NCBI GenBank assembly: GCA_963723765.1
Contig: CAVRSD010000002.1
Location: 186,001 to 250,000 of the forward strand
Source of the DNA: DATBAX01 sp963723765
Lineage (GTDB): Bacteria; Acidobacteriota; Terriglobia; Terriglobales; Acidobacteriaceae
Reading direction: 5' to 3'
Length of the DNA stretch: 64,000 nt
The position numbers and the translations under genes are program-made. Under the pieces are notes generated by a model that saw nothing but the letters and a program-made list of their open reading frames with translations, searched no databases and was not told the origin of the DNA. Below are positions 63,609 through 64,000 of the stretch, piece after piece. Numbering within the stretch: the stretch's first letter is position 1; each line of letters begins with the position of its first letter.

Positions 63609-64000
63609 TCATCTGCCAAACTTCACCGTCACTCTCGACCCCGTCTGCACGTGCGTTCCTGCCACCGGGGATTGCTGCTGCGCCATCCCACTACCCACCG
63701 CATCCAGGTCGAGTCCGTCCTCTTCCGCGGTTTCGATCGCGGTCCGAACGGTTTTCCCGATAAATGATGGCACCACGATCCCGCCCTGCTCCACATCGAG
63801 AACGACTGTCCCACTGGATGGACGGGGCTCTTTCTCGTTGTCACTGCTGCTCGCGGGCGTCATCTGCGAAGGCGAATCCGCAACCGGCGCCGGTCGATCC
63901 GCTTCCGATCCGATATTCGGTTCCCGCTCCCGCATCGACGCCTGTACCACTCCGCTGCCCTTCACCGTCGGCGGAGCCACGGGCGGAGGAGCTATAGGAA
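63609..64000 (-). CDS. C-terminal part of FtsI-type penicillin-binding protein with PASTA domain
   Basis: At least 130 residues; the open frame runs off the right edge of the window with no stop. The last about 65 residues are a PASTA domain: IVVPSFIGKTVRTAIETAEEDGLDLDAVGSGMAQQQSPVAGTHVQTGSRVTVKF. The part before it is Ser/Pro/Glu-rich and linker-like. The transpeptidase domain would lie outside the window. Its place just upstream of murE is that of ftsI in dcw clusters, so a septal class B PBP is the best reading, but the catalytic part cannot be checked. Confidence 0.8.
   Translation of the reverse strand, partial: PIAPPPVAPPTVKGSGVVQASMREREPNIGSEADRPAPVADSPSQMTPASSSDNEKEPRPSSGTVVLDVEQGGIVVPSFIGKTVRTAIETAEEDGLDLDAVGSGMAQQQSPVAGTHVQTGSRVTVKFGR

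Overview
The window reads as chromosomal DNA from a Gram-negative bacterium, most likely an Acidobacteriota (Terriglobia / Koribacter-like). That placement is inference. It rests on the combination of a PilMNOPQ operon, a dcw cluster whose first visible gene ends in a PASTA domain, a GWxTD-domain exported protein, Ser/Thr kinases and regulators fused to TPR tails, a fused alpha/beta E1 dehydrogenase, and many intergenic hairpin repeats. MurE carries the DNPR motif, which points to meso-diaminopimelate peptidoglycan.

Layout. 0-5 kb: thiE, a lone STAS protein, a block of inverted repeats, and a minus-strand aminopeptidase-accB-accC unit for fatty-acid synthesis. 5-10.6 kb: a tight minus-strand operon for type IV pilus alignment and secretion, HTH gene-pilM-N-O-P-Q, closed by a rho-independent terminator. 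10.9-37.5 kb: a mixed region with DoxX, an OmpA-like envelope protein, a TPR Ser/Thr kinase, a YCF48-like beta-propeller protein, an adenylate-kinase-like gene, DUF4239, PaiB, an M20 amidohydrolase, aquaporin, two exported proteins, a bacterial glutamic (G1) peptidase, a winged-helix/TPR regulator, the fused E1, a HAD phosphatase, several exported proteins, a GWxTD plus beta-barrel pair, and an orphan ABC ATPase. 37.6-47.3 kb: REC-PilZ protein, stand-alone penicillin-binding protein, cytochrome P460, TMEM175-like channel, periplasmic carbonic anhydrase, ECF-type sigma factor and a Tat-exported GH2 glycosidase. 47.3-64 kb: the division/cell-wall (dcw) cluster on the minus strand, in transcription order ftsI-like(partial)-murE-murF-mraY-murD-ftsW-murG-murC-[four non-dcw genes]-ftsQ-ftsA-ftsZ, ending at a terminator.

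How the genes work together. murE/F, mraY, murD, murG and murC make lipid II; ftsW, the PASTA protein, ftsQ, ftsA and ftsZ use it at the septum. The pil operon builds the inner-membrane alignment complex and outer-membrane secretin of a type IV pilus. AccB and AccC are two parts of acetyl-CoA carboxylase.

Two features deserve attention. First, at 22.88-22.93 kb two identical perfect 16-bp palindromes lie 35 bp apart; their outer half-sites match ParB parS and their cores match the Noc-binding site. Second, seven genes (thiE, accC, pilQ, a YCF48-like gene, adk, murG twice, murF) are each broken by what looks like a one-base slip, in one case in a T6 run. Because several are essential, these are probably sequence errors rather than pseudogenes. 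No rRNA, tRNA, CRISPR array, prophage or insertion sequence was recognised.
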